A stretch of DNA of 64,000 nucleotides from QAMX01 sp964448855. Its GTDB lineage: Bacteria > Bacillota > Clostridia > Oscillospirales > QAMX01. The notes beneath the pieces are model-generated. The model was not told where the DNA came from. It did no database searches and saw only the letters and a program-made list of their open reading frames with translations. Where the stretch lies: contig CAYUXI010000010.1 of the NCBI GenBank assembly GCA_964448855.1, positions 1 to 64,000 on the forward strand, given 5' to 3'. Below, one piece after another: positions 42,340 through 50,630 of this stretch. The position numbers were made by a program, and so were the translations under genes. Positions within the stretch are counted from its first letter, which is position 1, and each line of letters begins with the position of its first letter.

Positions 42340-43005
42340 TCAGAATTCACATAAATCAGCATCGATCACAAATCTTCGGATGTGGTTCAATGGAGATGAC
42401 GCACAATTTTCCAACAAAAGCACTTTGAAATCATGCAGACAGACACTTTCGGTAAAATATTCCATTTCTTCATCCGAAAAATACGACCGCATATTGATCA
42501 TAACAAAAAGTTTGTCACTGCCAAGCTCACGTACAAACTCCATATAGGCAAAAATTTTTTCAAGAGGGCTTTTATCGCTTTCATCGATTTCAGGCAATAG
42601 TGCTCGGATCACCGGGCCTATCGCGAGCTTCTGACAGTTAATTTCAAAAGGAAAATCCTCGGAAAGCTGCAGGATATATGCTTCCAGCTCACCAAGTAGT
42701 TCTCCCGTCTTTACATGGTTTTCCGGAATGAGCGCTTTTTTCTCCAATTCGGTGTACAACTTTGTGAGAAGACTTTTTCGGTTCACCTGAAACGGTGCAA
42801 ACTGCACGGTCAGGTCTGCATATTTGCCGAATTCCACCGGCTTGTCTGCAATGGACAAAACAAAATCCCCATGCAATCCGTCAACCTGCATGGCTATACT
42901 GCTTGCCATTTCAAAAAATAATTTCTTATTTTCCACCACCAGCTCATTGACGCAGCCTTCGTCGAAACGAAGAATATGTTCCATATCCCTGTATACCAAT
43001 TTCAT
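42340..43005 (-). CDS. csn2: Csn2
   Basis: A 221-aa spacer-acquisition protein that forms a DNA-encircling tetramer and defines subtype II-A. MKLVYRDMEHILRFDEGCVNEL at the start, the helical middle and the DKLFVMINMRSYFSDEEMEYF region (residues split over about 165-186) match short Csn2 proteins. Its start overlaps cas2 (43002-43005). The pre-crRNA promoter lies directly after its stop. Confidence 0.93.
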   Translation of the reverse strand: MKLVYRDMEHILRFDEGCVNELVVENKKLFFEMASSIAMQVDGLHGDFVLSIADKPVEFGKYADLTVQFAPFQVNRKSLLTKLYTELEKKALIPENHVKTGELLGELEAYILQLSEDFPFEINCQKLAIGPVIRALLPEIDESDKSPLEKIFAYMEFVRELGSDKLFVMINMRSYFSDEEMEYFTESVCLHDFKVLLLENCASSPLNHIRRFVIDADLCEF

Positions 43006-43322
43006 AGTATGATCAGCCTTTCGTCGCTCTCTATCACCTCGCTGTGATGCTCACCTGTGATATATTCGATTCCTGAAAATTGCTTTTCAGTCACCGTCAT
43101 GACCTGCACAATACCATCGGAGGGGCGATGCTTTCGTATCACGTCTAACACCGCGTTTCCTGCGCTTGGTGTGATCAGCATACGGCAATAAACGGATTCC
43201 TGCATCATCAAAAATCCGTTTTGAATCAATAGCTTATGAAATTTTCGATATTCCCGTTTGTTTTCGAGGGTTTCCGTGGGAAGATCAAAAAATACCAATA
43301 CTCTCATAAATCGATAACTCAT
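43002..43322 (-). CDS. cas2: Cas2
   Basis: A 106-aa ferredoxin-fold protein that bridges two Cas1 dimers in spacer integration. The first strand MRVLVFFDLPTET carries the conserved Asp (FFDLP), followed by KREYRKFHKLL and the SVYCRML strand. The first of two in-frame ATG codons (43322, 43307) overlaps the cas1 stop; the second lies nearer to the usual Cas2 start. Confidence 0.95.
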   Translation of the reverse strand: MSYRFMRVLVFFDLPTETLENKREYRKFHKLLIQNGFLMMQESVYCRMLITPSAGNAVLDVIRKHRPSDGIVQVMTVTEKQFSGIEYITGEHHSEVIESDERLIIL

Positions 43323-44188
43323 AGTGAATAAAACTGAATCAGCGAAAGGTCGCCCTCGTTTAATGCGTCAAAAACGCTTCTGCAATAATACCTGACGGCA
43401 TTGAGTACGGTCTGTTTTGTCTGATTGATCACAACGGTAGCATTCAATATGTCAACGATTGCGTGTTTTTCATCGCTCGTGAAATTGGAAATCTTCATAG
43501 CCTGCACTTTACGGTCAACCAGAATGCGAAACGGTTCCATCAAATCACAACTCAAGTTGAAATGGTTGAACATATTATCGTGAAAAATACCGAGTTGCGT
43601 CAAATATCCGTGTGCCACAATTTCGCGATTGAATGCAGACAAAAGAATGCTGTATCCGTAATTCAATGCTGCATTCGTTGTATTTTCTTCGCTTCTGGTA
43701 AAATCCATTCCGAACAGCGCATTGAAATAGACCTTTGCGGCATGTCCCTCACGGTTTGTTGCATCGTGCGGTTCAATTTGAGAAAGATACGAACGCAGCA
43801 GTGATGCCTCTTTGTCTTTCTGCAATTCACTCAGAAAGTCCGCTTGTTTTCGTATCTTCTCTGCGACGATATCTGCCCAAACTGCTCCTTTTATATCAGC
43901 ATTCCAAGCAAATTGAATTTTGATTTTTCGGGAGCAATCGTAGGAACTGTAATACGGAACAAGCTCGGCATTCGGGGTTCGTTTGGCATCACAGAAAATC
44001 ACACGGATCTTCTTTTCAACCAGGGCTTCCAACAAACATCCCGTCAGGGCAACCGCAGGATTTTCGATCAGCAATACAGCGATTTCGTCAAGGAAAATTT
44101 TTTTCGTTTCCTCGCCGCGAACAACCATAAAGCCCATCTTATAATCCAGCTTGCAGCGTGACGCTATGACAACTGTTCGCCAACTCAT
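43319..44188 (-). CDS. cas1: Cas1
   Basis: A 289-aa integrase of the II-A type that inserts spacers at the leader end. The catalytic Glu lies in the REGHAAKVYFNALFG block (about residues 146-160), and the His and Asp in GIFHDNMFNHFNLSCDLMEPFR (two blocks, about 205-226). NAALNYGYSILL is the Cas1 signature helix. Its start overlaps the cas9 stop (ATGA). Confidence 0.97.
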   Translation of the reverse strand: MSWRTVVIASRCKLDYKMGFMVVRGEETKKIFLDEIAVLLIENPAVALTGCLLEALVEKKIRVIFCDAKRTPNAELVPYYSSYDCSRKIKIQFAWNADIKGAVWADIVAEKIRKQADFLSELQKDKEASLLRSYLSQIEPHDATNREGHAAKVYFNALFGMDFTRSEENTTNAALNYGYSILLSAFNREIVAHGYLTQLGIFHDNMFNHFNLSCDLMEPFRILVDRKVQAMKISNFTSDEKHAIVDILNATVVINQTKQTVLNAVRYYCRSVFDALNEGDLSLIQFYSL

Positions 44189-47100
44189 AATAATGCAAGA
44201 AGGTTATCGGAAGCCTTTTCAAAAAGTCCCGAAGCGGATTGGTCAATGATACGAACGTCAGTGTATTCCTTTTTCCAGTTGGAAATTGAGGAAGATAGTG
44301 TAGCCGCGCCGACATTAGTTCCAGCGCCAATCAAAGAAAGATCTGCCTGAATTGCTCTGCCGAACAATCCCTGAATCGACAACAGTACGGAAACTTGTTG
44401 TTGGGGAGAAAGCGCTGCAAAGTTTTCTCTGTATTTTTTAAGTTTCTCAAGCGGATGGCTAGGACGGTATTGAAACGGAGAATCTTGCCACTTATCTATG
44501 TAACAGTCATACAAAGACAAATTTTTCTCCGCCGATATTCCATCATGTTGTTCATCGAACACAATACTGCTGTTTTTCTGCCTTCTCTTGTCGAACGATT
44601 CCAGCCGTTTGATATAGATTTCGTTTTCGGGAGAAGTTTTGAACGGAGATAAACTTGATGTACCAATGACTCTTCCACCGTTGGCTTTTCCACTGATACA
44701 CACTCTGAATCCATTCAAAGACAGCACGGTATTGACCTTGATCAGCCGTTTATTCAGCAAAAACTCCACAGATTCTACGGGTTTGCCCGTAATATCCGCA
44801 ATTGTGCGTTTGGCATATTCAAAAGCGAAGCATTCATCCTGCACAAATTGATTGCCATACAGCAATTCGACTGGCATGACCATGATGTCTTGCTTTTGAG
44901 CAATTTTATACTTGACCAAAACAAAGAACGATGCCGTGGATTTCTGATAGCCGCCGTAGATTTCTGTGGGACGACCTTTTTTTAGCGGTGTCAATCCCTT
45001 TGCTGCCGAAACAGGTTTTTGATCGAAAAATCCACCCTTCCTGAAAAAAGCGTATTTAGTCAAATGCGCCGTATTTTTTCTTGCGATTTTGACCACACGG
45101 TCTTTATCTGCTGTACCATTCCAAACTGTTTTGCCGTTGCATACAACAGGGCGCGTGAAAACAACCTCGACCTTTGCGTTATGTGGTTCTTCTGCACGCC
45201 AAAACTGTCTGCTGAATTTGCAGTGCCATATGTTTCCAACCACAATATTCAAATATGCATCCTTTGCGTGGTGCAGATCGTTAATCGATCGCGATTTCGG
45301 CAGATTGAATTGCTGTCTGAATTCAGAAACCAAGCTGGCTTTTACAAAAACAATTTCCGTATCGGGATACAGCTCTTCCAGCAGGGTTGCGACCGCTTTC
45401 GTGGATTGTCGGGTTTCCACGAGTTGTCGGTTGATAAAATTAAACTTTTCTTCATCGGTAAAATGCGTTGTTCTGGTCAACCGTTTATATTTTTCGTCGC
45501 TGATCAGCCCAATTTGATTCAGGGCTGTCCAATATCCACGCATATTCTTCTGAATGGTTGGATCAATGGGGTAACTGTCACCTTTATCGCCGTTTGCTCT
45601 GGAATCGACCAGTATTTTGTTGTTGATTATGCTGTCGTCTTTCACAAAACTACGCGGATAAATATGCTCGATGTTGTATGTGCCATCCCCAGCAATCACC
45701 GCGTCAATATCAATTGACTTTCCCGTGTACAAGCATTTGCCAAGCTGAATGAAATAGAGAAAAAGTTTATCACTCCGGAGCTTGTTGTCCGCATCTGCTC
45801 CCAAATCATACAGCTGTTTGGTCAGATGATGAATGTCCTCATCTTTGACTTTTTTGTATAATTCGTCAAGCTGCGAACGCCTGGTTTTTGTTCGTTGTCC
45901 TTTTTGCTCCTCATTTGCACCGCGTGCCATTTCAACAAAGATTCGTTTGGGAGCGTGCCCCTGAACTTTGACGACATCTTTCATAATATCAAACGTGCGT
46001 ATGATCGAGCGCTGAACCGAATTGGGAATATGCATTTCATCCAGACAGGATGAAATGCTTTTTGGATTTAGGTCGTAGTATTCTCTGACGATTTCGTCCA
46101 CTTTTTCTCGAAAAGTAAATTTGCCAGACAGAAGTTGCATCAAATTGCGGTTGGTCTCCCACATTGCTCGAATGATAGATGGGTAGACTGCACCCGTTTC
46201 TGTATCCACTCCTTCGATATCGCATAATAGCCGTTTTGACAATCTGCCGAAATCTTTCAATTTCAGACTGGCGATGTATTTGATTTCACTTTCGGGCAAA
46301 TCAGGATATTCTGATTTCAGCCAGTTGAAAAATCTGGATTGATCCTCAGAATACGCAGCACGGTTGATGATCTTTTCGACATCGGAATAGCGAATCAGAC
46401 CGCTTTTTACAAGATTCTGAAACAGGATAAATGGTTTCAATGAGGATTTTACGGACGTGTCGAGACCGTTGATAACATCATCTTTATGTATATAATTGTT
46501 GGATACAAGATGATCACGAATTCGCTTCGGTGTGACCTTTTGATGCTCCATAAACACTTCTGAGTATATTTCCTGCTTGACATGGACAGGAATTTCGTTA
46601 CCGTTGATTTTGATATTGTTGATTTCATTCAGAACCTCAAAAGCGCAGTAAATCAACGAGTTTTTCGGCAAAACGTCTTCCCCAGGGAGGTAAGTACATG
46701 AGTTTGTCATTCTTGCGATAAAGGCATTTTCACTGGCATCTAAATCCACCATCTGATCAAAATTCCATGGATAAATCCTGCCTTCAGCCTTGCGTACCAT
46801 CCAATGGTTCCATTTTGGATTGCTCTTTTCTTTCAATGGGCCTACATAGTATGGTACTCTAAATTCAAACACAGAAAGCACTTTTTCTGCACCCGTAATT
46901 CCGTCATCGTCGGGTTCTTTTAAAAAAAGCAGATATTCTTTTGCATTCTCAAGAATTTTATGGAGTTCAAACCAATAAAGTTGATACGGAATCACACGAT
47001 TATCACGGTCAACCTGCTTCGGCATAAAATCATGAATCTCGCGGCCAAGGCGGGAAATCATTTGATCATATGCATCTGCGTCCGTTTCATCGGGAGAGAT

Positions 47101-48282
47101 TTTCTCGACGATCTTGAAAACATATTTGCAGAAATCTTCCTGATTTACGGATTTGGGTACGGATTGTTTCTTGCCGGAAGTTTTATGACTGCCTATATAG
47201 GCGACATAATTGTTTTTGACAGCATCGGAACGGAATATATCATTGTATTTTTCACGCGCATATTTTCGAATCAAATGCTTCAGCAGAGCAAGATCTTCTT
47301 TATGCTGCTCATAAACGCCGATTTTTGCTTCAGAAATCGTCCGATTGCCTTTCAGCACGTCAGCCAACACAGACCAATCATATACCGATTTCAGTACCGA
47401 GATGAGCTCTGCATCGTCACCAATGCTCTGCATAATGTCGGCAAGCTCGCCATCATCCATATGCAAAGCAACCGATCTTTTAGTCAAATCTGCATACTCT
47501 TCTTTATCAAAAAGTTTTTTCAGCTCGACATTCCCACCACATAATAGCTTGATCACAAGCTCATAGTTATATTCATATTGCTCATTCACGATTTTTGGTG
47601 CTTTTTCTGTTCCAAATAACGCCTCGGTCAACGCTTTCGACTTCTTGGTAATTCCGAGTTTGCTCTTTAATGCACTGGCGACAGCATTAAGTTCTACGTT
47701 ATTTTTCCAAGGTAGAATATGTTCATTGTTGCGCTGGATAAAGTCCACCAGTTTATTGTAAACGCACTGAAAATCGGTAACATCATCGATATTCTGCTTG
47801 TCCACCTCATTGAGAAAATGTCCTCTGTGTGCTACAAGCCAGGCACACGCAAGATACACAAGTCTAGCATCGTGTGGTTCTCGACTGTTCATCAGTTCGA
47901 CGATGAGGTGATGGATGGTAGGATATTTGGTCTGATATTGTTTCTGCTTTTCATATGTATCGAAAAGGCGCACTTTGTCGTCTGCAGTTTCGGGATAAAG
48001 ATAACTTTCTTTGATTCTCCGGAAGAATCCAGGATCGCTTTTACCAATTTCTTTGGCAAACAGATCCATGATCAATTGCACACGCTGCTGTCTCCGATCA
48101 AATCTTCTGCGCATAGCGCGAAATGACCTACGTTCTGAGGCAGGATGCGCTTCTTCAAACAGAGTAACGCCCCACATCGGCTCTCCCTTGAATTTACATA
48201 AGTCGTAAGCGTCATTTGTTACGGCGTATCCGATGGAATCAGTGCCTATGTCGAGTCCAACATAATAATTTTCGGTTTTCAT
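44185..48282 (-). CDS. cas9: Cas9 endonuclease, type II-A
   Basis: A 1365-aa RNA-guided nuclease. RuvC-I Asp11 (YVGLDIGTDS), the arginine bridge helix (RAMRRRFDRRQQR, about residues 55-67), a large recognition lobe, RuvC-II Glu784 (IFVEMARG), an HNH with His873 (NIEHIYPRSF) and RuvC-III His1005/Asp1008 (HHAKDAYLN) are all in place. The residue before the HNH His is Glu where SpCas9 has Asp839. The length is that of SpCas9. Codon use is AT-rich against its neighbours, a sign of transfer. ATG 48282 follows AAGGAGC. It leads cas1, cas2 and csn2, each joined by 4-nt overlaps. Confidence 0.99.
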   Translation of the reverse strand: MKTENYYVGLDIGTDSIGYAVTNDAYDLCKFKGEPMWGVTLFEEAHPASERRSFRAMRRRFDRRQQRVQLIMDLFAKEIGKSDPGFFRRIKESYLYPETADDKVRLFDTYEKQKQYQTKYPTIHHLIVELMNSREPHDARLVYLACAWLVAHRGHFLNEVDKQNIDDVTDFQCVYNKLVDFIQRNNEHILPWKNNVELNAVASALKSKLGITKKSKALTEALFGTEKAPKIVNEQYEYNYELVIKLLCGGNVELKKLFDKEEYADLTKRSVALHMDDGELADIMQSIGDDAELISVLKSVYDWSVLADVLKGNRTISEAKIGVYEQHKEDLALLKHLIRKYAREKYNDIFRSDAVKNNYVAYIGSHKTSGKKQSVPKSVNQEDFCKYVFKIVEKISPDETDADAYDQMISRLGREIHDFMPKQVDRDNRVIPYQLYWFELHKILENAKEYLLFLKEPDDDGITGAEKVLSVFEFRVPYYVGPLKEKSNPKWNHWMVRKAEGRIYPWNFDQMVDLDASENAFIARMTNSCTYLPGEDVLPKNSLIYCAFEVLNEINNIKINGNEIPVHVKQEIYSEVFMEHQKVTPKRIRDHLVSNNYIHKDDVINGLDTSVKSSLKPFILFQNLVKSGLIRYSDVEKIINRAAYSEDQSRFFNWLKSEYPDLPESEIKYIASLKLKDFGRLSKRLLCDIEGVDTETGAVYPSIIRAMWETNRNLMQLLSGKFTFREKVDEIVREYYDLNPKSISSCLDEMHIPNSVQRSIIRTFDIMKDVVKVQGHAPKRIFVEMARGANEEQKGQRTKTRRSQLDELYKKVKDEDIHHLTKQLYDLGADADNKLRSDKLFLYFIQLGKCLYTGKSIDIDAVIAGDGTYNIEHIYPRSFVKDDSIINNKILVDSRANGDKGDSYPIDPTIQKNMRGYWTALNQIGLISDEKYKRLTRTTHFTDEEKFNFINRQLVETRQSTKAVATLLEELYPDTEIVFVKASLVSEFRQQFNLPKSRSINDLHHAKDAYLNIVVGNIWHCKFSRQFWRAEEPHNAKVEVVFTRPVVCNGKTVWNGTADKDRVVKIARKNTAHLTKYAFFRKGGFFDQKPVSAAKGLTPLKKGRPTEIYGGYQKSTASFFVLVKYKIAQKQDIMVMPVELLYGNQFVQDECFAFEYAKRTIADITGKPVESVEFLLNKRLIKVNTVLSLNGFRVCISGKANGGRVIGTSSLSPFKTSPENEIYIKRLESFDKRRQKNSSIVFDEQHDGISAEKNLSLYDCYIDKWQDSPFQYRPSHPLEKLKKYRENFAALSPQQQVSVLLSIQGLFGRAIQADLSLIGAGTNVGAATLSSSISNWKKEYTDVRIIDQSASGLFEKASDNLLALL

Positions 48283-48283
48283 A

Positions 48284-48312
48284 TTGACAAAAGCTCCTTC
48301 CAGTGTTATACT
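48284..48312 (+). promoter_or_regulatory. SigA promoter of tracrRNA
   Basis: TTGACA (48284-48289), 17 bp, TATACT (48307-48312). Its -35 box begins one base upstream of the cas9 start codon, on the opposite strand, and overlaps the cas9 ribosome site. Confidence 0.9.
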
Positions 48313-48318
48313 ATCAGA

Positions 48319-48433
48319 TAATTGATATCCCTTATCAATTACACTACGAGTTCAAATAAAAGAATTCTCAAATCGTCGGCGATGCCGATTACACAGCGTG
48401 TGTATAAGATTGACCTCTTCGGAGGTCTTTTTT
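48319..48433 (+). ncRNA. tracrRNA
   Basis: A predicted 115-nt RNA divergent from cas9. The anti-repeat CCCTTATCAATTACACTAC (about 48329-48347) matches the complement of the crRNA repeat with one base missing; a bulge (GAG) follows, then TTCAAAT pairs with the GTTTGAG end. The nexus region lies at about 48360-48410, and the RNA ends in hairpin GACCTC-TTCG-GAGGTC and T6 (48412-48433). Confidence 0.9.
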
Positions 48434-48574
48434 ATTGAACAATATTGAAACTGGGCGCACAAAAAACGTGGAACCGTGAAATGTATGATCGAGTACCGGT
48501 CTATCAACCAACGGATCGTCGGAACGGGGATGTGTTCATAGCAGTTCATTGTTTTTTGCAAGACTGATTCAAAA

Positions 48575-48608
48575 ATGCCAACAGCAGATGCTGCCGGTAT
48601 TTTTTTGA
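48575..48608. terminator. Terminator after rsmG
   Basis: Stem ATGCC..CAGCA / TGCTG..GGTAT with an A/T-rich tail on both sides (T7 plus strand, T5 minus strand). It lies between the CRISPR locus and rsmG. No gene is seen in 48434-48574. Confidence 0.65.
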
Positions 48609-48622
48609 GAAGGAATTGTGAC

Positions 48623-49354
48623 TCAGAGTGGCCGGGATTTGATTTTGGCATACGGGCGCGGATAGGCGGGCGGCGTATGGGCGGTCTTGTTGATCAGCAA
48701 AATGCGGCTTTTCGGCGCATCTTGCGCGGCGACATAGACAAACTGCCGGGCAAAGGTGCCGCCGGTCAGACGGAAGGCGCGGTCGGCACCGGCAATCTCA
48801 TCGTCGGAACGATCCGATTTGTGCGGCGCAAACGTGCCGCCGACTTTCGCAAACGGCAGACAGAGCTCCGACAAAATGCGCAGATCGGCCACGGCGCGGC
48901 TGACTACCAGGTCGTATTGCTCCCGGTGGAGCGGGTCGGCTGCCACATCCTCAGCGCGTGCGGACATCGGCTGAACGTTTTCCAGCGCAAGCGCCGAACA
49001 GACCTCGGCGAGAAAATCGATCTTTTTGCGCGTCGCATCCAGCAGCGTCAGCGCGGTGCGGCTGTGTCCGGAAAGGTCATCCAGGTAGATTTTCAACGGC
49101 AGACCGGGGAACCCGGCACCGCAGCCCACGTCGATCATCCGGGTGGGCATGACCGGGTGCGCCGCATAGACGGCGAGACTGTCCGCAAAATGCCGGACGA
49201 AGACCTCCTCCTCATCGCGGATGGCGGTCAGATTCATCACTTTGTTTTTTTCGCACAGCATCGCGGCATACCGGGTCAGCCGTTCAAAGCCCGCTGCGGA
49301 AATGACCGGAAGCTGCAAAGCCTCCAGCAGAGAACAGAATATTGCGTGGTTCAT
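48623..49354 (-). CDS. rsmG: 16S rRNA (guanine-527-N7) methyltransferase
   Basis: A 243-aa SAM-dependent methyltransferase. The SAM site is IDVGCGAGFPGLPL (about residues 74-87), with NLTAIRDEEEVFVRHFADSL before it (about 40-59) and the SRAVADL block later (about 151-157). In most Firmicutes it is followed by noc; here the CRISPR locus follows. Confidence 0.96.
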   Translation of the reverse strand: MNHAIFCSLLEALQLPVISAAGFERLTRYAAMLCEKNKVMNLTAIRDEEEVFVRHFADSLAVYAAHPVMPTRMIDVGCGAGFPGLPLKIYLDDLSGHSRTALTLLDATRKKIDFLAEVCSALALENVQPMSARAEDVAADPLHREQYDLVVSRAVADLRILSELCLPFAKVGGTFAPHKSDRSDDEIAGADRAFRLTGGTFARQFVYVAAQDAPKSRILLINKTAHTPPAYPRPYAKIKSRPL

Positions 49355-49387
49355 GGCGAGTCAACTCCGTTTCATGGAAAAAGAAGG

Positions 49388-49416
49388 TTGATTTTTCATG
49401 GGAAAAGTAGTATCAT
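49388..49416 (+). promoter_or_regulatory. SigA-type promoter of CDF gene
   Basis: TTGATT (49388-49393), 17 bp, TATCAT (49411-49416). Confidence 0.75.
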
Positions 49417-49458
49417 GTATCAATCCGAAAGAAGAACTGTGAGAAAGGGATGGTTGAA

Positions 49459-50625
49459 ATGATTGCACTTCTGGCAAAGCTCCTGCTTCGAAACCGGACG
49501 GAGGGACAGGAAGTGCGCGAAGCCTATGGAATGCTGTGCGGCGCGGTCGGCATTCTGCTGAATCTCCTGCTGTTCGCCGGAAAGCTGGTCGCGGGGACGT
49601 TGAGCGGCTCCATCGCGATTACCTCCGACGCGTTCAACAACCTGAGCGACGCAGGCTCCTCATTGATTACGCTGCTCGGCTTCCGCATGGCCGCCCAGAA
49701 GCCGGATCCGCATCATCCGTTTGGCCACGGACGCATCGAATACCTGTCCGGCCTGATGGTGTCCATCCTGATCCTGCTGATGGGGTTCGAGCTGCTGAAA
49801 AGCGCGGTGGCAAAAATCGTGACGCCGGAGCCTGTCGCGTTCAGCCTGCTGAGCTTCGTGATTCTGGGCGTTTCCGTGCTTGTAAAGCTCTATATGGTCT
49901 GCTATAATCGCAAATATGCCAAAAAACTCGACTCAGATGCTATGCAGGCCACGGCAGCCGACAGCCTGAACGACTGCATTGCGACGTTTGTCGTCATGGT
50001 GTCCACGGTGATCGGCAGCCTGACCGGCCTGAAAATCGACGGCTGGTGCGGTCTGCTGGTCGCCCTGTTCATTCTCTATGCGGGCTTTGATTCGGCCAAA
50101 ACGACCATCGCGCCGCTGCTCGGCCAGCCGCCCTCCAAGGAGCTGGTTCACGAGATCGAGGCGCACGTCTGCGCCCATCCGGAAATTCTGGGCATCCATG
50201 ACCTGATCGTCCACGATTACGGCCCCGGCCGACGCATGGTCAGCCTCCACGCCGAGGTGGCGGCGGACTCCGATTTTGAAACCATCCACGACACGGTCGA
50301 TAACATCGAGCAGGAGCTGCAAAAAAAGCTGGACTGCCATACCGTGATTCACATGGATCCGATTCGCGTCGGCGACGGGGAGACGGATGCGCTGCGCCGC
50401 GCCGTTGCGGAGCAGCTGAAAACCATCGGCGAGGGCGTCACGCTGCACGATTTCCGATGCGTGGTCGGGCCGACACACCGCAACCTGATTTTCGATGTCG
50501 TTGTCCCGTATGACAACCCGAAGACCGATGACGAAATCCGCGCAGCCGTCAATCAGCTGGTGGAAGCCATCCGCCCGGACTGCCGCGCCGTGATTGCGAT
50601 TGACCGCCCCTACGTCGAACTGTAA
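49459..50625 (+). CDS. Cation diffusion facilitator transporter
   Basis: A 388-aa divalent metal/proton antiporter with six spans. The metal sites are in SDAFNNLSDAGSS (about residues 55-67) with HPFGHGRIEY (about 85-94) and TAADSLNDC (second pair, about 171-179). A C-terminal ferredoxin-like domain follows, extended by a second copy-like region (residues about 290-388). ATG 49459 is chosen because AAAGGGA lies 8 nt before it; ATG 49450 overlaps that site. It sits on the plus strand between mnmG and rsmG, and its stop is 5 bp from that of mnmG. Confidence 0.9.
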   Translation: MIALLAKLLLRNRTEGQEVREAYGMLCGAVGILLNLLLFAGKLVAGTLSGSIAITSDAFNNLSDAGSSLITLLGFRMAAQKPDPHHPFGHGRIEYLSGLMVSILILLMGFELLKSAVAKIVTPEPVAFSLLSFVILGVSVLVKLYMVCYNRKYAKKLDSDAMQATAADSLNDCIATFVVMVSTVIGSLTGLKIDGWCGLLVALFILYAGFDSAKTTIAPLLGQPPSKELVHEIEAHVCAHPEILGIHDLIVHDYGPGRRMVSLHAEVAADSDFETIHDTVDNIEQELQKKLDCHTVIHMDPIRVGDGETDALRRAVAEQLKTIGEGVTLHDFRCVVGPTHRNLIFDVVVPYDNPKTDDEIRAAVNQLVEAIRPDCRAVIAIDRPYVEL

Positions 50626-50630
50626 AGCGG

